Under the pieces are notes generated by a model that did no database searches, was not told the DNA's origin, and worked only from the letters and a program-made list of their open reading frames with translations. From the NCBI GenBank assembly GCA_947311845.1, contig CAMZMU010000111.1, forward strand, positions 27,620,084 to 27,684,083: a stretch of DNA of 64,000 bases, written 5' to 3'. The position numbers and the translations under genes are program-made. Below are positions 22,459-34,520 of this stretch, in pieces. Numbering within the stretch: position 1 is the first letter of the stretch; every line of letters begins with the position of its first letter. The stretch is from Poa pratensis (lineage: Eukaryota; Streptophyta; Magnoliopsida; Poales; Poaceae).

Positions 22459-23632
22459 TCATCTCTTCATTGCCGCCACCAACAGCTTGACCGGAACTTG
22501 ATTCACCTTGGGTGCCCGGCCAATGGGGAGCAAGAGAGGAAGCATCGTCGCCAAACCAAAAAGTGTTCTTGGACTTGTAAGTGTTCTCCGAAACCTCGTC
22601 GGAGCTTGGGCAAGAAGGCTCGGGAAGTTCAGCTCTTTAATCTCCCTTTGATTGCGGTTATACGACTTTTGCTTGTGATATATCTTGTAATCCTTATCTT
22701 GCTTTTCCGCAAAGAAGCAATTCATTCTCTTGAAAACATCCAATATGCCGTTTCTTGGCGGGCTCAGCTTGAGTTTCAGGGACTGCTGTGCTAGCACGCT
22801 GCTCTTGAGTAGGAATGACCGCATCCGGAGGACGAGATGGCAAGGAGTGCAAAACAGGAGTGTACAAAGTTGGGAGATAGGCATTGAGAGCAATCTGAGG
22901 CACCTTTCTTTCAAGAGCTGCTGAAGATAAGGGCCATAGATGGGAACCCTTTTGTCAAGAATCACGGTGTGCATCTCTTCCCACATATAGTCAAGAACAT
23001 CAATTTTCTTCTCCTCCAAAAACTGGGCATAATGTGATAAAGGAGGTTGATCATGTATGCACGAGCCTCAGTCTTCTCCCCAAACTTGATAGCAATAGTG
23101 TTCCGGAGAATTGCATAAGTGGCTTGCCAAAACGGAGTCATATAAGTGCACTTGGGAACCTTACCAACAAGGCCCTGCCCGCGGGGATAGCAATGATGGA
23201 TGCGGGATCGGCTTTCATGAGGGTTTGCTGATGAATACGAACATAAGCCATGGGGCAATGAGGTAGCTCCTCGATGCCAAAGAGAGCACCAAACTCAGCA
23301 AGAGAAGCTTCACACTTGACTCCGGCACTCATCCAAGTCATAGTTCTTGGTCCTTCCCGCGAGAAATACACTGTGGCATAGAACTCTTGGAGCAAATCAG
23401 GAGAATAAGGTGTATTCACTGCCATGAGATTAGAGATACCATGATAATCCATAACCGCCATCACCTCCGGCCATATGTCCCTTGCACTATCCACATTATA
23501 GCAATGAGTGGTGACATGAGAGTTCTTCCTATCGGTAATGATTTGATCATACACTCGTTGATGCATCTTGCAATAGAACCTCTTATCATTGGTGCAAGTG
23601 CTATGGGGCCAAGTATAGGGGTTGAACTCCAA
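22459..23632 (-). pseudogene. Extra open frame in the 3' region of the copia element
   Basis: Minus strand, in pieces: MEFNPYTWPHSTCTNDKRFY, ARDIWPEVMAVMDYHGISNL, SREGPRTMTWMSAGVKCEAS and FGALFGIEELPHCPM, then KVPKCTYMTPFWQATYAILR and WEEMHTVILDKRVPIYGPYL. It lies between RNase H and the 3' LTR. The pattern is like the plant mobile-element protein found in the 3' part of some large Triticeae elements (a putative plant transposon protein domain). I cannot name a function. It is broken by frameshifts near 23140 and 23020. Whether it takes the place of the env-like ORF of SIRE elements is open. Confidence 0.55.
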
Positions 23633-23969
23633 CCTATCATGCTCAAATTCATCACTAGGTACTTTGCCCCAAGATGTACGTACCGGTTCATCTGGATTGG
23701 GAGGAGGAGGCCCCTTTTGATGACAGTTTTCTTGATCTTCTTGGAGTTGGGGTTGATGGTGGATGCCCTAAGGTTGGCCTTGCCTTGGTACTTGGAGAGC
23801 GGGGAGGAAGATTCCTCAAGGTCCTCAAGCTCATCAACACCGGATCGTCAGCCATTGCCAAGAAATCCGAGCTTCTTCAAGAAATCCGCAACCACACCAA
23901 CAATGGAGGAGAACTCCCCCAAATCTTCACCAAGGGATGAAACTCGTGGATGGGATTGAAGATCTGGAG

Positions 23970-24300
23970 GGGATCTATCAGATCTGTGGCAGTAGGGTTG
24001 GGGGAGCAGCTCGAATGGAGGAGGTGGTGGTGGAGGAGCATGGGGGGGCGGCCATGGAGGAGGAGGGGGGGGTGGGGGAAGTGAGACAATGATCCAAAAA
24101 CTGCCCCAAAAATCGATTTCATAAGCACACAGGCTGCCCGGCACGGGGCCGGCTGGTCCGGCCTGGGAGCCGGGCTGGCACCCGAGGCGCCCGGCACGGG
24201 GGCCGGTTCCAACCGGGCAGGGAGCCGGGCTGGTACCCGAGGCGCCCGGCACGGGGCCGGCTGGACCGGCCAGCAAACCGGCCAAGCAGTTTTTGCACTT
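23970..24300. repeat. GGA/GGT-rich tract and second CCGG-rich array inside the copia element
   Basis: 23995-24080 is a purine-rich GGAGGAGG/GGTGGTGG tract. At 24130-24290 GGCACGGGGCCGG and GGAGCCGGGCTGG words are repeated; these are close relatives of the array in the LTRs, but they lie in the internal region. Confidence 0.75.
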
Positions 24301-24818
24301 CCTTTTTCCTTTTCTCTGCAAAATCTTCCCACAACCAACCATAGCAAAACATATTCACTTGAGAAACCTTGAATACCATACAATTGATAACTGCTAGCTG
24401 CTTCGGATAATCAACTTCAAGAGGAGCCATGGAGCAATAGAGTGACATGGGGAGATGCAAACATGAGACACAATGAAATCTTCACACTTCCAATGGATAA
24501 AAAACAAAAACACCAAATAGCAACATTGGAAGTGATGAGACATGGAAACAACAAATATGCAATGAATTCTCGAACAAGACTCAACTCTTCAAAAGAAGAG
24601 GGCGATGGCCTAGGCCACCATGTATGAGTGTGTGGTGTGACACCGCGAAGATATATCTTGGGTTCACCGCCACTACTCGTCATTTAAGCTCACAATTCAT
24701 AGAACGAATATAGAGACAAATGAGTTCTTACTATCGGCATAATGGGGGGAGGGATAGTCCAATGGATTAGGACCGCACTCCCCCTATGTCCATGCCTACA
24801 CCTAAACCAAATAGATAG

Positions 24819-26412
24819 TCAAGAAATAGGTGTGTATGCAAGATAGTCAAGCACGCTCCTTGAATCCACGATATTTAGCTCATGCCTCAAATAAGTGAAT
24901 CTTGCTTCATCAAGTGGCTTCGTGAACATATCGGCAAGTTGGATCTTGGTTGGAATATAGCCAAGCTCAATGTCACCCCGGTTGATGTGATCACGAATAA
25001 ATGATACGAATCTCAATATGCTTCGTTCTTGAGTGTTCCACCGGGTTGTGACCAATCTTGATAGCACTTTCATTGTCACATAAAAGAGGCACTTTGTCAC
25101 AATGGACACCGTATTCCTTTAAAGTTTGCCTCATCCATAACAATTGAGTGCAAGCACTAGCGGCCGCCACATACTCGGCTTCGGTGGTGGAGAGAGATAT
25201 GCAATTTTGCTTCTTAGAAGACCAACTCACCAAGGACCTACCAAGGAATTGGCATGCCCCGGAAGTTGATTTCCTATCATCCTTGCAACCGGCCCAATCC
25301 GAATCCGTGTACCGGCAAGAGAGAAATTGAGCCTTTAGGATACCACAAACCAAACCTTGGGTATGAACCAAATATCGAAAGATTCTATTGACCGCTTGGT
25401 GGCTTTCTTTAGGAGCCGCTTGATACCTTGCACACACCCTACACTCAACACAATATCGGGTCTAGATGCACAAAGATAAAGCAAAGAACCAATCATAGAG
25501 CGATAAGTTTTTGATCAACATCTTTACCCTTTGGATTAAGTTCAAGATGACATTTGGTGTCCATAGGAAACTTCTTCTCTTTAGCATTTGCATCTTGAAC
25601 CTCTTGAGCATGTCTTGGGTATATTTGGTTTGAGAGATGAAAGTCCCTCCACTCAATTGCTTGATCTCAAAACCAAGGAAGAACTTCAACTCTCCCATCA
25701 TGGACATCTCGAACCTATCGGTCATAAGCTTTGAAAATTCATCATTAAAAGCTTTGTTAGATGAGCCAAAGATAATATCATCAACATAAAGTTGGCATAT
25801 GAAAAGCTCCCCTTTAACCCTCTTGGTAAAGAGAGTGGGATCGATTTGCCCCACTTCAAATCCACGGTCTAGCAATAGCTCTCTTAGGTGCTCATACCAA
25901 GCACGAGGTGCTTGTTTGAGACCATAGAGCGCCTTATCAAGCTTGTAGACATGGTTAGGGAAGTTTGGGTCCTCAAATCCCGGTGGTTGCTTAACATATA
26001 CCAACTCCTTTAAAGGACCATTAAGAAAGCACTTTTCACATCCATTTGTTGCAATTTAAATTATGATGTGATGCATATGCAAGAAGGATACGGATGGACT
26101 CAAGGCGAGCCACGGGTGCATAAGTCTCTCCAAAATCAATGCCTTCAACTTGAGAGTACCCTTGTGCAACCAATCTTGCCTTGTTCCTCACAACCATTCC
26201 ATGCTCATCTTGCTTGTTCTTGAATATCCACTTGTGCCTATAACATTGCGGCAATCTTTTGGCTTCTCAACTAGATTCCACACTTTGTTGCGCTTGAAGT
26301 TATTGAGTTCATCATGCATAGCTTCCAACCAATCCGGATCTTCAAGAGCTTCAAAGACTTTCTTTGGTTCCACCATGGAGATGTGAGCTTGATGTTCACT
26401 AAAGCTTGCCAA
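24819..26412 (-). pseudogene. copia reverse transcriptase and RNase H region, frameshifted
   Basis: Minus strand, in order: [111 protein letters not shown] and [13 protein letters not shown] (the YVDD catalytic box). RNase H follows with YTDSDWAGCKDDRKSTSGAC, STTEAEYVAAASACTQLLWM and ADMFTKPLDEARF. At least three frameshifts interrupt the frame (near 25450, 26030 and 26260), so the polyprotein is not continuous even though the catalytic motifs survive. Confidence 0.9.
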
Positions 26413-26939
26413 TTGTCTTGTGGTAACCTTGCGACTTGCATCACAATGATGTTTTCTAGATGACTCTTTATTTCCAATCTCTTTTAACTCTTGCTACGAC
26501 GGGTTTCGATATCCTCATTGACGAGGAAATCTCTTGATCATCTTGATCATTTGAGTCCCCGTCTTGACCGGAGTGTTGACCTTGATCATCTTGCACATCT
26601 TCAACAATAGAAGGAGAGGGTTGATCTTGGTCATGACCTTGGCTAGCATCAACAATAGGAGAACTTGGTTCTTGCATAGCAACTTGGTCAACTTGAGGAG
26701 GGTCTTGAACTTGTTCTTGGGTGGTGCATCATTTGCTTCCATGGTAGGCGCCGTTCAACTTGTGATGATGGATCTCCACTTGAGTGGAGCTACTTGCTTG
26801 ACTTGCTTGAGGAGGCTCATGATGGATCTCAATGGGGCGAGAAACCAACGCCCATTCTTCTTATTGCATCTTGAGGTTCCTCATTATCTACATCACAAAC
26901 ATGAAATTGCGCCACTTGGGAGCCGTCATTCTCATCGAA

Positions 26940-28039
26940 CTCACACTACAAGATTCCACAACTCTCCCAAGGATTTGTCGTAGACTCTATAGTGTGAGAT
27001 TCGGCACCGTAACCAACAAAAACACCCTCTAAAGCTTTAGATTCAAATTTAGATAAACGAACACTTTGTTTTATAGAAACACTTACAACCAAACACACGG
27101 TAGTAGGAGATATTGGGCTTGTTGCCGGTAAGCATTCATAAGAGTAAACTTTTCCAACACGAAAGAATAACCGGTTAGATGAGTGACACGCCGTGGAGAT
27201 GGCCTCGGCCCACAAGAAAGCGGAGACTTAAACTCCGCCAACATGGACCTTGCCATATCCATGAGAGTCCGGTTCTTCCTCTCGGCTACACCATTTTGTT
27301 GAGGGGTATATGCAGCGGAATATTGATGACGAATCCCTCTTCACTAAGAAACTCATTTAAGGTGTAGTTCTTGAACTCGGAGCCATTGTCACTCCTAATG
27401 ACCAATATGGGACATTGTGTTGACGTTGAACTTCATTGGAAAAGTCGATGACGGCTTGTTGAGTCTCATCCTTCGTCTTGAAGAAATAAACCCAAGTAAA
27501 TCTTGAATAGTCATCAACAATCACCAAACAATATTTCTTCCCACCAAGACTAGGTTGAGGCACGGCACCAAAGAGATCAACATGAAGAAGTTCCAATATC
27601 CTCTTTGATGAAATGATGGTCTTGCTTGATGGGGAGAATCATGCATCTTTCCTTCAACACAAGCCCTACAAAGACGATCTCTAGAAAAAGAAACATTGTC
27701 TTTTAGTCCAAGAATGTGGCCACCCTTGTGAAGACTTTGCAAAGTTCTCATGTTGACATGGGACAAGCGGCGATGCCACAACCACCCCACGTCGGCCTTT
27801 CCGAATAGGCATATTGCTTGAGTGTTGGTTGACCCCGAAAAGTCCACCACAAACAACTCATTTTCAACATACCCAACGAACATGACCTTTAGAGTCTTGC
27901 TCCTCAAGAGTACCACCATATCAATAGTAAAATGGACATCAAAGTTCATCTTATTAAGTGCACGAACGGACATAAGATTGTAACCGAGAGACTCGACAAG
28001 CATGACATTTACAAGGGTGATATCCTTTGCAACTACCAC
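26940..28039 (-). pseudogene. copia GAG-pre-integrase and integrase region, frameshifted
   Basis: Minus strand. The pre-integrase zinc-binding part has LWHRRLSHVNMRTLQSLHKG and LCRACVEGKMHDSPH. The integrase core begins ELLHVDLFGAVPQPS and has CLVIVDDYSRFTWVYFFKTK, which contains the conserved Asp region. A frameshift near the LLHVDLFG start and another after QHNVPYWSLG separate the pieces. A last part carries FESKALEGVFVGYGAESH, the usual end of the integrase region. Integrase would insert element cDNA into the chromosome. Confidence 0.88.
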
Positions 28040-28399
28040 CTTGCCGAGACTCTTTACCTCAGCTTTTGACTTATCACCATAGAGACGGTTGATGATTTAG
28101 ATTTGGTCTCAACTCCGTCATAATCTCCTTGCTTCCGGTCATATGACTAGTGCATCCACTATCAACCACCCATTTAGACCCACCGGAAGCATAGTCCTAC
28201 AAGAAATCATTGCTTGGATTTAGGTACCCATTTCTCAATGGGTCCTCTTTTGTTAGCAACAAGGGTCTTAGGAACCCAAATAGAATAATCAATGTAACCA
28301 TCATAAGGACCAACATATTTGCATAAACATCCCCATAATAATCAACATAAAGAATGTAGTTGGGATTGTTATGCCCCGCAAAGTCACTACGAGTGGTCT

Positions 28400-30763
28400 T
28401 GCCCCTAGTGGCATTACCACCCGCAATGGAAGTCTTGGCTTGTGCGGGCTTGGTCTTGTTCTCCTTGTTGTTGCTTCTTGTTCTTTGCCTTGGCTACATA
28501 ACCAAGACCCTCCTTCCCTTTGTGTGGCTTTTGCTCAAAAATAAGCAACACCTTTTCTTTACCTTTGGGTAGAGGTCTTGGCACTAGTGGCCTTGGCAAG
28601 ATCCACCTTCAACCTAGCATTTTCCTCAATAACATTTGCATGATCACGAGAGAGAATAGAGGTACTAGGTGAAGTAGATTTAGAAAGTTGAGTTTGAAGT
28701 TGCTCATGAGACTTGACAAGGTTGGAGTGTTCACTTTCCAAGGCCTTGTGAGCCTTGTCAAGCTTCTCCAATCCTCAAGAAGTCTAGCATTAGCACCACA
28801 AATTCGACTTTCTCCTTTTTAATCACTTTATATTTAGCAAAGACATGATCTCTATCCTTAATGATTTTAGCAATTATTTCATCATTTTTATCATCAAGAG
28901 ACTCAAGTCTTTCCTCAAGAGTAGTTCTATATTCACTCTCTTCTTCAAGAGAAGCATTCAAGGATTCTATGGAAGCATTCAAGGATGCTATGGTGAGAGA
29001 ATCCTCTCTCTCAATTTTACCCTTGTCTTCAAGGAGTTCTTCGGCCCACTAAGTTGTCTCAAGAGAGACTCAACATGTTCCTTAGCTTCACCTTGCAAGT
29101 TAGCCAAAAGTATCGAAAGCATGAAGCAACAAGTTCTTTCTTAACCACAAGACTAGATTCATCATTCATTTCATGCATGGTCTTGGGTGTAGAAGATGAT
29201 ACCTCGGTAACTTTAGCCATGAGGCAACGAGCGTTGTTGGTGGAGAGATTTTCATTGGGGGATTCAAAGAGAGAAGATGATGGAGTTGATACAATAGCCA
29301 ATGCGGCCACCTCGTCGGTGGGTTCATCTTCTTCTTCGGAATCTTCGGAAGGATACTCTTCTTGAGCCACCAACACAATTCTCGGTGCCTTCTTGAAGAA
29401 TGGCTTCCTCTTGCTAAGGGCTTCTTTTGAATCAACTTTGATGATCCTTTGGGACAAGCCTTCCACCATTTGTTCTCGGTTCTCATAAGGGCAATCCTTG
29501 ATGAAGTGATGCTTGTCATGACAATTGTAGCAAGTCTTTATCCTTGTAGCAAACTCCTTCTTCCCACTTGGATTGTTCTTTAGATCAACTTGAGCCTTTG
29601 CCTTGGCCGGGTCACGCCAAAAGTCCTTGTTGCAAGAGCTATGTGACCATTGAGAGCTTGTTCAAGATCATCGGGAGGAAGGTTGTTGGGCATGCTTCAA
29701 TTTCCACACTATCATCAAGACTCACCACCTTGGCCTTCAAAGCAAGTGAGGGACCTTGTTTCATTCCCATGGCCCTAGCACGGTTGTCTTGAGCATTCTT
29801 GGTGGCAACCTTGGAGGCTTGATCTCTTGCATAACTTCATTGGATGACATCAAGGTAGTTGTGTCTTCCTTGTATGGCCTTCAATCAATGGGCTCGAAGG
29901 GCATGAGAGCATTCACATACTTCCTCTTGATCCAAGCATCATCCACATAGGTTGCCCCACATTTAAAAGGCTTTGGCAAGAATCTTGAGTCTTCCATACA
30001 TTCCTCATGAGTTTCATTATCAAGCATGTAGAAGCCTTCGGTTCATTGTTCAAGCATCAAATCTATTCCTCTTCATGCTTTCATTTCCAAGGAATGCCAC
30101 CTCAAGGCAATCCCAAGCTTCTTTGGCGGTGGTGACATGTGAAATGTGATGCATGCCATTTCTCCAACGGCAAGTTCAATCATGTGGAGAGCGGACCATT
30201 GAGTTGCTTCTCGGCCACCTCTCTTCTTGATAAGTTGTTTGGATCCACAACCTTATAGCCCTCTTTGATGATCCTCCAAAGCTCGATAGAGGAACTGTTG
30301 ACATGAGATTTCATTGAGTGTTGCCAACTAGAAAAGCTAATGCATTAAGCTTAGGTGGAGGACCTAAAGGGTTTATGCGGGTGTAAGGGATAGGTGGGTC
30401 GGGAGAGTACAAATGCGGAACCGCATGGTAACCTTCCTTCCCACCATCATGCTCGGATGTGGAGGAGGGGATCTTTAATTTTGGTTTCTTCATCCCCCTT
30501 CTTAAGAAGTTCTTCGGCTTCTTTAGCCTTCCTTCTTTTCTCTTTTTCCTCCTCGGATTCACCGTCATTGGAGTTAGCGGAATCCGCTTCCTCTGGAGGT
30601 GGTGATCTCCGAAGGAACCACCATTTGAGAGTTTCATGATCAAGTCACGTATCTCATCAAATTTGACCTCCATGGACGATTTCAATGATGTTTCCATCGA
30701 TTTGAGATCGGCCATGGATGCCGGAGTTTGGTCCTTCTCGGACGCACCATCACCGTCTGTCAT
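28400..30763 (-). pseudogene. copia gag region with CCHC zinc knuckle, frameshifted
   Basis: Starts MTDGDGASEKDQTPASMADL at 30763. A Lys/Arg-rich stretch follows, then HLYSPDPPIPYTRINPLGPP, and further on a CCHC zinc knuckle, TCYNCHDKHHFIKDCPYENR (Cx2Cx4Hx4C), at about 29480-29545. Downstream come acidic and coiled-coil-rich segments such as SLDDKNDEIIAKIIKDRDHV and LDKAHKALESEHSNLVKSHE. The frame is broken in several places, so no full Gag can be made. Gag of this class forms the cytoplasmic particle that packages element RNA. Confidence 0.85.
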
Positions 30764-30800
30764 ACTTCTCTTAGGCGGTTAAGCCCAACAAGAGAGCCGA

Positions 30801-30813
30801 GGCTCTGATACCA
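30801..30813 (-). promoter_or_regulatory. Primer-binding site for initiator Met-tRNA
   Basis: Read on the minus strand, the sequence two bases inside the 5' LTR is TGGTATCAGAGCC. This is the standard plant copia primer-binding site, complementary to the 3' end of initiator methionine tRNA. It fixes the element's orientation. Confidence 0.92.
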
Positions 30814-30815
30814 AT

Positions 30816-31976
30816 TGAAAGGATCGGTATGACACCTAGAGGGGGGGGGGTGAATAGGTGCTACTTCAATTTTAGTACTTTTCAAATTAGGCTTGACAAA
30901 AGGTAAATTCTCTAGATATGCAACTACGGTGAATTTACCTATATGACAAGCTAGCAACTAAGCACGAACACAAGTAAAGACGGTAAACAAGGATAGAGTA
31001 ACCGAAGTGAAAGCACGCGGAGACACGGATGTATTTCCGAGTTCCTCCTTTTTAGGGGAGTACGTCTCGTTGGAGAGGTGTGAGCTAGCACAAAGCTCAA
31101 AACTCAACCGCCACAAAGGCGTCACCCTATTCTCCGATGAACCGCACCACAAAGGTTTGGTTCACCTTCCACTATCGGAAACCTTCGAGGCGGAGTCCGG
31201 AGCCTTTACAACAACGATTCGGGGCACAACCCACACAAGGGATTGGGGGCTCCCAAACAGCTACAATCTGTCACAAAGACAAGTTATGAGTACAACAAGA
31301 AGCTAGGTTTTCCCAAAGGAAAGCCTAGCAAAGGGGCCCTTAAGTAAATAAGGGGAAATGAAAAACGGCTTGGTGAAGATGTAGATCCGGGCCTTCTCCT
31401 TCAATCCTCCAAAGATCGACGAGTTTGGGTGGAGGGATTGGGAGATCTAGTGAATCTTGAGCTTGCTTTAATGGTTGACTTGAATGCTGGGCGAGCTACT
31501 TGTCCCAAGGTAGATGGAGGGGCTTTTATAGCACTTGCTGAAAAATGGCCGTTGCACACTGTTTGGCCGGCCTGGGGGCCGGCCTGGCGTGCTGATGCTT
31601 GCCTGCAGAGAGGCCGGCCTGGGGCCCGGCTGAACCGGCCTGGGAGCCGGTATGCTGCCCGAACCACCCGGCCTGTGGCCCGGTTCCAGCCGGCCTGGGA
31701 ACCGGCTGCCCTGCCGAGCCACCCGGCCAGCAGCCCGGTTTGGCCGGCCTGGGGACCGGCAACCCAGCCGAGCCGCCCGGCCAGGAGCCCGGTTTGGCCG
31801 GCCTGGGAACCGGCCACCCAGGGCGACGCGCTCCACTCCGATTTCCTGACATCTTTCTACTTTTTGATTATGGGGAGGTACCGGACGCTTTCTGAAAACA
31901 CTTAGCAACATATTAATCCTTTACCGGTGTTGTTATCTAACACACAAAACATAGAGAGATCAAAGATGCCCTTTCA
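30816..31976 (-). repeat. 5' LTR of the copia element (1161 bp)
   Basis: Matches the left LTR over its full length with scattered substitutions and small indels. On the plus strand it contains a G-run with GGTGAATAGGTGCTAC next to its inner end and, at 31565-31815, a dense array of GGCCGGCCTGGG- and GAGCCGG-type words. Next to its inner edge lies the primer-binding site. Confidence 0.93.
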
Positions 31977-31981
31977 GCACT

Positions 31982-32280
31982 GACGACGGAAATGTCTCCG
32001 CGGCGGCCTGGATGAGCCGACACCGACAGCATCTCCATAGCGCGGCATTCTCGATGCCTGCAACATCTCCGTCGCCCGATGCCGTCAACGGCAACATCTC
32101 AATTGTGCGGCGGCTTTACGCCAGGAGCATCTCCAGCCCTCGGCGCCGACGTCGGCACCGACGACGACAACATCTCCATCGCGCGGCGGCCCAGACGAGT
32201 CAATGCCGACATCATCTCCATCACCCGGTGCCGCCAACGGCAACATCTCAATTGTGCGGCGGTGTAGATCGCATCATCGA
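31982..32280. repeat. GC-rich irregular tandem repeat (host sequence around the copia insertion)
   Basis: A CATCTCC or CATCTCA word recurs at about 32029, 32063, 32093, 32128, 32169, 32211 and 32243, 30-42 bases apart, each in a context of GCGCGGCGGC and GACGACGACAAC. The same tract begins at about 20590 on the other side of the element. Restoring the empty site gives GCCGGCACTGACGACGG, which fits the unit at 32154-32172. Confidence 0.8.
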
Positions 32281-33299
32281 TCGCAGCCGCCTCAGCGTTG
32301 TCGAGGAGGGAGAGCGTGTCATTCTCGCTGCATCTGTAGGCGACGTCCTCCTCGGTCGAGCAAACGAAGCCGATGTAGACGGTAGCGGCCGTCCCGAAGG
32401 GGACGGCGACCACATAAGAGATCGAACCGCGCACGGGCGTGCCCATGGTGTGGCGTCGGCGAAGTAGCCCACGCCATATTAGTCGAAGTAGAAAGTAGTA
32501 GTTAATTTTTGTTTAATTTTTTGTGCGCCCATGGGATTTTTTTGTTCAACATTTTACACTAGTAGGAAGTGAGAGTACATTTTTGTTCAAAAAAATTACA
32601 CTGGTTGGAAGTGGGATTTTCTATCTCCCACCCATTTTATTTTACCCTAAAATATCACTAGCCCAAAAAGGGAATTAATTTTGACCGACAGTTTTTTTTT
32701 TGTAGATACAAAATCTAATCGTTTTGCCGTTAAAAGGGAATAGTTTTGCGCTCTTGTTATTCAAATTCACTGTGCAGGAAACAATTTTGACGCCAAACCA
32801 GCATGCTCACGAAAAAAGGGAATAGTTTTCTACGGCTTGGCGAAATTTTTGTTATGAGCGGCCCGCAACGAGTGGAGGAAAGGGAATAGGCCTTGCTAGT
32901 TTCACAATAACTCAAAAAAAAACCTAGTATTTTTCTTCATTTTTCACAAAAAAAAGGAATAGTTTTGATCAATAAATTTCAAAAAATGGCGCAAATACAG
33001 TGCGGACGCGCGATAAAAGGAATAATACAGGCAACCTCTATCTCGCGTGCAGCCATTCTCGTAGCAAGTTCACGAAAAGGGAATAGGATGGGCCCGCATT
33101 TAGCAAAAAAAAAAGGAATAGTTAACAAGATCCTTCAAAATTTTGTGCAAACCAAATCTTGGCTCGAAACATTGGCGCGGACGCGACTAAAGGGAATAGT
33201 CCTTGTCCTAATCGTACACGTACGTACATGGTCAGCAGCTCTCCGAAAAGGGAAACGAGCGTGAGCCTCACCTTACCGTATTTAGTAAAAACACTCTGT
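32281..33299. other. Unassigned sequence with nine dispersed AAAGGGAATAG-type motifs
   Basis: 32281-32470 has an open minus frame (MGTPVRGSISYVVAVPFGTA onward) that I do not recognise. 32470-32670 resembles 20440-20530. From 32732 to 33255 the word AAAAGGGAATAG or a close variant occurs nine times in the same orientation, at 32732, 32812, 32879, 32948, 33014, 33074, 33106, 33189 and 33245. No gene is seen. Confidence 0.6.
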
Positions 33300-34520
33300 C
33301 GGAAACCGCTCGATCGTTAAGGATTCGTCTGCTTGTGCTACGGGCACGACCGTGCGCGACCCATTCCACTCTCCCGCTACAAACCCGGCGCGCGCAACAG
33401 GCAGCCGCGCCGCACACACGGTCTCTCCCGTCTCGTCTCCGCGACCGACCGACCGATCCGCCCAGGTAAAAAGTATAGTAAAACCCGTCGCCGTACGTAC
33501 CACTTGCCGCGCCACGCGGGGCTCAACGCAGCTGGCTGGTGGAATAATCCGCCGGATTCGTGGGATCATTCCCTCCCGGAGATCCGGATCCGACCGCGGC
33601 GGCGGCGGAGACAGCGCGGTCTTTCCACCCCCACGTTCTCCTCTCTACCCCACCGCCACCAGGCACCGTTTCCCGCCCGCTTTTGCACGACCACCCCCGT
33701 ACATCCATCTATCTCGTTTCAGCTCCCGCAGCCGATGGCCCGATGCAGAAGCTTCCCCCGTTCCGTGGTGGGAGACGCTAATCTACATCTATCCATCCCG
33801 TTTTTCCGGTGGTAGCGACGTTTCCAACTGGAACCGATCATCGGGTGAGTCACTGACGCGCTACTGCTGCGTGTGTCGCACAGTTAAGACTTGCCTTATT
33901 TAGATTCCGTCTCGTGCGTGCACACGATCGGATTCGATGCAGTAGCTTCTATAGGTGCCCTTCATCCCAAACATGAGCGCCTCCATCATGCATGTGTTCT
34001 TTTTGTTATGTAATGTAGCATCATGTGATTTCATCATAGAAAAAAATACAGTACTTTTCTCTCCTTCTTATCGCAGTTCATGTAAAAAAAAACATAACTG
34101 TTGAGGTCAGGATTTCATAGAATCACATGGCAGAGCAGCCGGTTTTTTAAAAATAATTTTGGCAAACGTTTACGAAACACGGTTTGGTTCAAGTTTGGTC
34201 CGGTCTATAGGAAGAAGGGAAATAAGTGTCTCATCTGACAAGGCACGTGGATGGTGGGTCAGGGTTATGAGGAGCAATGTGAAACTGAATAAATCGTTCG
34301 ATTTGGTTTATCTGAAGAAACTATCTCAAAATTTCTGGTTCTATGATAGCATTCTCTTCTGAAACTGTAGGCTTAGATTTTGTAGTTTTATGTTTTATGA
34401 TATTTGCTTGTATTACTTCTCCAACAATTTGCACCAAATTTATATTATTCTTTGGCAACGTCATGACACCTTCTCAAAGTACTCCCTCCATTCACAATTA
34501 TAAGATGTTTTAAATATTTC
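33300..34520 (+). repeat. Copy C of the MGDG-synthase upstream module
   Basis: Very similar to copy D. Shared words include GACCGACCGACCGATCCGCC and GGAATAATCCGCCGGATTCG (33540-33560), GATGCAGAAGCTTCC, CGACGTTTCCAACTGGAACC, CAGTTAAGACTTGCC, the GAGCAATGTGAAACTG block (34272-34290) and the AGTACTCCCTCCATTCACAA start of a Stowaway element. Similarity stops inside that MITE at about 34520, so copy C was cut after the MITE had inserted in the common ancestor of C and D. There is no 5' gene fragment as in copy B. Confidence 0.85.

Larger units (their letters stand above)
20733..31976 (-). mobile_element. Ty1-copia LTR retrotransposon, complete but defective, 11.2 kb
   Basis: The 5-bp target duplication GCACT is at 20728-20732 and 31977-31981. 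LTRs start TGAAAGG and end CCTTTCA. Coding is on the minus strand, so the 5' LTR is on the right. Gene order is gag with a zinc knuckle, GAG-pre-integrase, integrase, RT, RNase H, which is the copia order, followed by a long 3' region with an extra open frame. The long gag with coiled-coil stretches, the extra ORF downstream of RNase H and the overall size suggest the SIRE/Maximus lineage; this is an inference. Several frameshifts break gag and pol, so it is not autonomous. Joining the flanks restores a copy of the surrounding tandem repeat, which supports the borders. Confidence 0.95.
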
